Made by a program: the position numbers and the translations under genes. This document shows, piece by piece, positions 61,556 through 64,000 of a stretch of 64,000 bases of DNA. Position 1 is the stretch's first letter, and each line of letters opens with the position of its first letter. The notes under the pieces were generated by a model. The model made no database searches and had not been told where the DNA came from. It saw only the letters and a program-made list of their open reading frames with translations. This stretch comes from Hymenobacter terricola (lineage in GTDB: Bacteria > Bacteroidota > Bacteroidia > Cytophagales > Hymenobacteraceae): positions 26,630 to 90,629 of the forward strand of contig NZ_JAGEMO020000033.1 in NCBI RefSeq assembly GCF_017921975.2. The letters are read 5' to 3'.

Positions 61556-62803
61556 ATGAATAAGCTGATAAAACCATTGCGGACCCGCATAAGGTATATT
61601 TTCTTTGGCCCTACTTACCAGGTTGCCAACCACAGCGCGCTCACGTCACGGGGCAACCAGCGCCAAATCCGACTACTTCTTGTTGTTGCCGGTGGCATCT
61701 GGCTGGCTTTGGTGACCACCGACGGCATTGCTCGGTACTGGGAGCGCAGGCCGAAAAGCTTGCGCACGATTAAAGGTGCCAACGTGCTCAACCAGCGGCC
61801 CAATCTTCGGCAGCAGCCGTGGCCCTTGGAAGGTAATCTGGCGCGCAAGCTTGCCGTGGCGCAATTAGAGCAGCCGTATGCTGCGGCAGAAGACACTACG
61901 GCCCGGTACCTCACCACCGATGCTTACGGCTACCGGTTGGGTAATTCGCTGCCCCCGTATCAGGTAGTGTTGTGTGGGGATTCGTTTTTCGACAACAATA
62001 TAATTGCCGATAGCCTTGCCCGCTACAGCAAATTATCGGTCGGAAACATGGCTATTGACGGTAGAGGCCCATTATCAATGGTGCGCTTTCTGGCGGCTGC
62101 ACCGCCCGCTTATCGCGAAGCCAAAATTGTGGTATGGACCAAAATAGAATCTGCCGTCAAGCGTACGGAATTTGAGAGCATGGCAGGACAATTCAAGGAA
62201 CTACTGCCCCAGTCCCGTCTCAAATCCATGAAACATAGCTGGGAGCAGTCCATCTTGTGGCCCGCGAGCCTGGATTTGTACCTGACCGAATCATCGGCGC
62301 TCAAGCATTATCTCACCCGTATTAGCAGTGAGGTTGAATGGACGCTCACCGGCCAGTATACCAGCGAAATAGTACTGGGCCGGCAAAATCTACCGGTAGG
62401 GCAGGTGCCCATGCTGTTTCAGGCGATTGATGCAGGATTACTTCCCGCCCCCTCGACGGAAGATTTGCTGTTCATCGCTGACCGTATCGCAGAAGTAAAC
62501 CAGCAGTTGCGGCAGCGTGGCATCACATTATTCTTTGCGCTGGCCCCTGATAAGTCTACTATATACCAGGAGCGACTGCCCCAAAGCCATCCGTTTAGAG
62601 CGCATTTTGAAGCTCAGCTAGAAAATCTATTGCATGCGCGGGGCGTAAAAACAATCGGTTTATCGCAGGGGATTAGGAAAGCAGCTTTGGAGCGCCCTAC
62701 GGTTTCGCTGTACTACACTACTGATACGCATTGGAATGAACTAGGCCAATCATTGGCTGCTCATATTATTGCTGATAGTATAAAACACAGTCAAATGAAA
62801 TAA
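61556..62803 (+). CDS. AlgJ/AlgX-like SGNH acetyltransferase (second paralogue)
   Basis: 415 residues. It is a clear paralogue of the upstream gene product: the same N-terminal amphipathic start with FFGPTYQVANHSALTSRG, a membrane anchor (LLLVVAGGIWLALV), VLCGDSFFDNN (Ser143) and TTDTHWNELG (Asp390, His392). Both keep the catalytic residues, so both are probably active, perhaps at different positions or sugars. It ends the acylation operon, and a convergent acyltransferase remnant follows after 44 bases. Confidence 0.85.
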   Translation: MNKLIKPLRTRIRYIFFGPTYQVANHSALTSRGNQRQIRLLLVVAGGIWLALVTTDGIARYWERRPKSLRTIKGANVLNQRPNLRQQPWPLEGNLARKLAVAQLEQPYAAAEDTTARYLTTDAYGYRLGNSLPPYQVVLCGDSFFDNNIIADSLARYSKLSVGNMAIDGRGPLSMVRFLAAAPPAYREAKIVVWTKIESAVKRTEFESMAGQFKELLPQSRLKSMKHSWEQSILWPASLDLYLTESSALKHYLTRISSEVEWTLTGQYTSEIVLGRQNLPVGQVPMLFQAIDAGLLPAPSTEDLLFIADRIAEVNQQLRQRGITLFFALAPDKSTIYQERLPQSHPFRAHFEAQLENLLHARGVKTIGLSQGIRKAALERPTVSLYYTTDTHWNELGQSLAAHIIADSIKHSQMK

Positions 62804-62847
62804 GGGGGCAATCCTGATTCAGCATATGGAGCAATAAAAAGCCTGTT

Positions 62848-63858
62848 CTAGACTTTTTGGTCGAGCCAGGTTAATAATTTATTGGCTTGTGTCCCCAAAG
62901 TCTTGCTGTAACGCTTTTCAACCAGAACATGGATTAGGTATGCAGCAATCAACATCACTAGTATTGTTGTGCCAAGCAGTACATATTTGTTGAATAGGTG
63001 ACCAATACGACAAAATGCAATAAAGGCAATTTCACTGTGCACGAGGTAAAGTGGGTACGTTAACGCCCCCAACCAAGCCAGCCAGGTAAACCGGCTCAGG
63101 TCAATTTTTCGAAAAGATATTAAAGCGAATAATATAAAGAAAAAAGTAATACTACCTGCTATTATTATTTGTGAATAATGAACATTATAGGAAGCCGATA
63201 GTACAGGCGCTTGGCTGGTTGCTGACTTTACTGCTAAACCATAAGCCACAAATAACAGTGCGTAGCGTAAGCGAGTCCGGCCCAATGGCTGCTGAAGCAG
63301 ATAAAACAGTATTCCCGCAGCGAAGAAAGGAGCATATCCAGGAAAAAATAAGATTGCGAGGGGCGTTCCACTGTGAGCTAGATGGGGAATTGCTGCAAAT
63401 CCCAACCAACACAATAGAAACCAATCAATGTGACGCATAAACTTAAACCCAATGAGAATTGCAATTAGAAAATAGAAAGTTATTTCTACGGATAGTGACC
63501 AGTAGGGGCCATCAATTCCCGTTATGCCAATAAATTCGTGTAGCATGGTCATGTTGCCTACGTACTGGCTAATTCCAGCAATTAAGTAGGGTGACATTAG
63601 CGTGTCGTTAGGCCTGGTTCCCCAAATAGATTTCACTGCAAACGTTAGTGTACAGGCCACCCAAAATGCTGGGTAAAGGCGAGTAATCCGGGAAATAAAA
63701 AACTGTCTGACAGTTTTCCCCTGGGCGCTGAGCAAAACTACGTAGCCGGAAATAATGAAGAAAAGCTCAACCCCTAAATATCCATATTTCGTAAATCTGC
63801 CTATCTCTACAAACGGTATTGGGCTGTATTTTCCTTGGGCGTATCCCCAGAAAGTATA
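62848..63858 (-). pseudogene. OafA-like acyltransferase (Acyl_transf_3), 5' end removed by an insertion sequence
   Basis: The frame reads without stops from 63858 down to 62848 (336 codons) but has no ATG or GTG start. It begins YTFWGYAQGKYSPIPF, continues KYGYLGVELFFIISGYVVLL, and has about nine membrane helices. The family normally starts about 40 residues earlier with an R-x-DGLR-type segment and a catalytic His. The alignment expected from family knowledge puts that His directly before the first surviving codon. A TAG (63859-63861) and then a transposase-like sequence replace the rest. A weak TTG at 63735 would give only 295 residues and lacks the first helices. O-acylation of surface glycan would have been its role. 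Confidence 0.8.
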
Positions 63859-64000
63859 CTAGACTTGTTGCAGCGCCCGGCTAGCTCGATATTTGAGGGA
63901 TGAAACTTTCGATTCAGGATTTGAAAACGCCTCGCCAATGGCGGTCCGCGTTGGGGTGTGACGCGCATCACTTCGCGCAGCTGCTGGTGGTGTTCCGACG
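63859..64000 (+). mobile_element. Left end of an insertion sequence (right part outside window)
   Basis: Starts where the acyltransferase reading frame is broken. A transposase-like frame begins 41 bases in. CTAG at 63859-63862 could be the duplicated target or the junction, and agacttgttgcag could be the terminal inverted repeat; the other end is not in view. Family assignment to the IS5/DDE_4-like group rests only on resemblance of the first residues. Confidence 0.6.
63900..64000 (+). CDS. Transposase, N-terminal fragment
   Basis: From the ATG at 63900 the frame stays open to the window end: MKLSIQDLKTPRQWRSALGC, then DAHHFAQLLVVFR. This start resembles the N-terminal helical part of IS5/DDE_4-like transposases frequent in Hymenobacter and relatives. 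The catalytic DDE domain lies outside the window. It is transcribed away from the acyltransferase remnant. Confidence 0.6.
   Translation, partial: MKLSIQDLKTPRQWRSALGCDAHHFAQLLVVFR

Overview
The window comes from a GC-rich member of the Bacteroidota, most likely a Hymenobacter-like Cytophagales chromosome (inferred). Supporting signs are three secreted proteins with type IX secretion (T9SS) C-terminal sorting domains, an Oar-like TonB-dependent receptor, promoters of the Bacteroidota form TTG-N(17-23)-TAnnTTTG, and genes that mostly lack Shine-Dalgarno sites. GC is high except in AT-rich patches inside the polysaccharide locus, at about 30.3-35.5 kb and 49.35-50.45 kb.

Region 1 (1-18.0 kb) is housekeeping and surface genes: the 3' end of a cysteine synthase gene; two divergent T9SS-exported multidomain proteins that share the same N-terminal domain; a secreted PNGase F-like protein; tRNA-Ala(GGC); an Oar-like receptor; an NlpC/P60 lipoprotein; a GlcD-type FAD oxidase; an amidase; and an acyl-CoA-binding protein. 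The spacers hold strong hairpin terminators, an inverted-repeat cluster (6.87-7.1 kb) and a 41-bp tandem array of palindromes ending in a 44-nt perfect palindrome (15.45-15.69 kb).

Region 2 (18.1-57.5 kb) is a large surface-polysaccharide locus. Nucleotide-sugar genes cover UDP-GlcA and UDP-Xyl (ugd, UXS), a dTDP-3-amino-3,6-dideoxyhexose (FdtA/FdtB-like with a GNAT acetyltransferase), GDP-fucose (gmd, fcl), GDP-perosamine plus an N-formyltransferase, and dTDP-Fuc4N (WecE-like). There are sixteen glycosyltransferases (GT2, GT4, GT11, GT61 and exostosin-like), two methyltransferases, an ABC exporter (Wzm/Wzt), a Wzx-like flippase, and a Wzy-like membrane protein in a small reverse-strand operon with a TPR protein. 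No priming phosphoglycosyl transferase, RmlA/RmlB, Wza/Wzc or ligase gene is seen here, so those functions must lie elsewhere.

Region 3 (57.6-64.0 kb) carries an M42-like peptidase, an AlgI-type MBOAT O-acyltransferase followed by two paralogous AlgJ/AlgX-like SGNH proteins (a polysaccharide O-acetylation module), and the 3' part of an OafA-like acyltransferase gene cut by an insertion sequence at the right edge.

The most notable biology is a Brucella-like set (gmd, per, formyltransferase, wzm, wzt) suggesting N-formylperosamine in a Bacteroidota surface glycan. It sits partly in an AT-rich, probably acquired segment that also contains the glycan-recognition end of Wzt. All functions are inferred from sequence alone.
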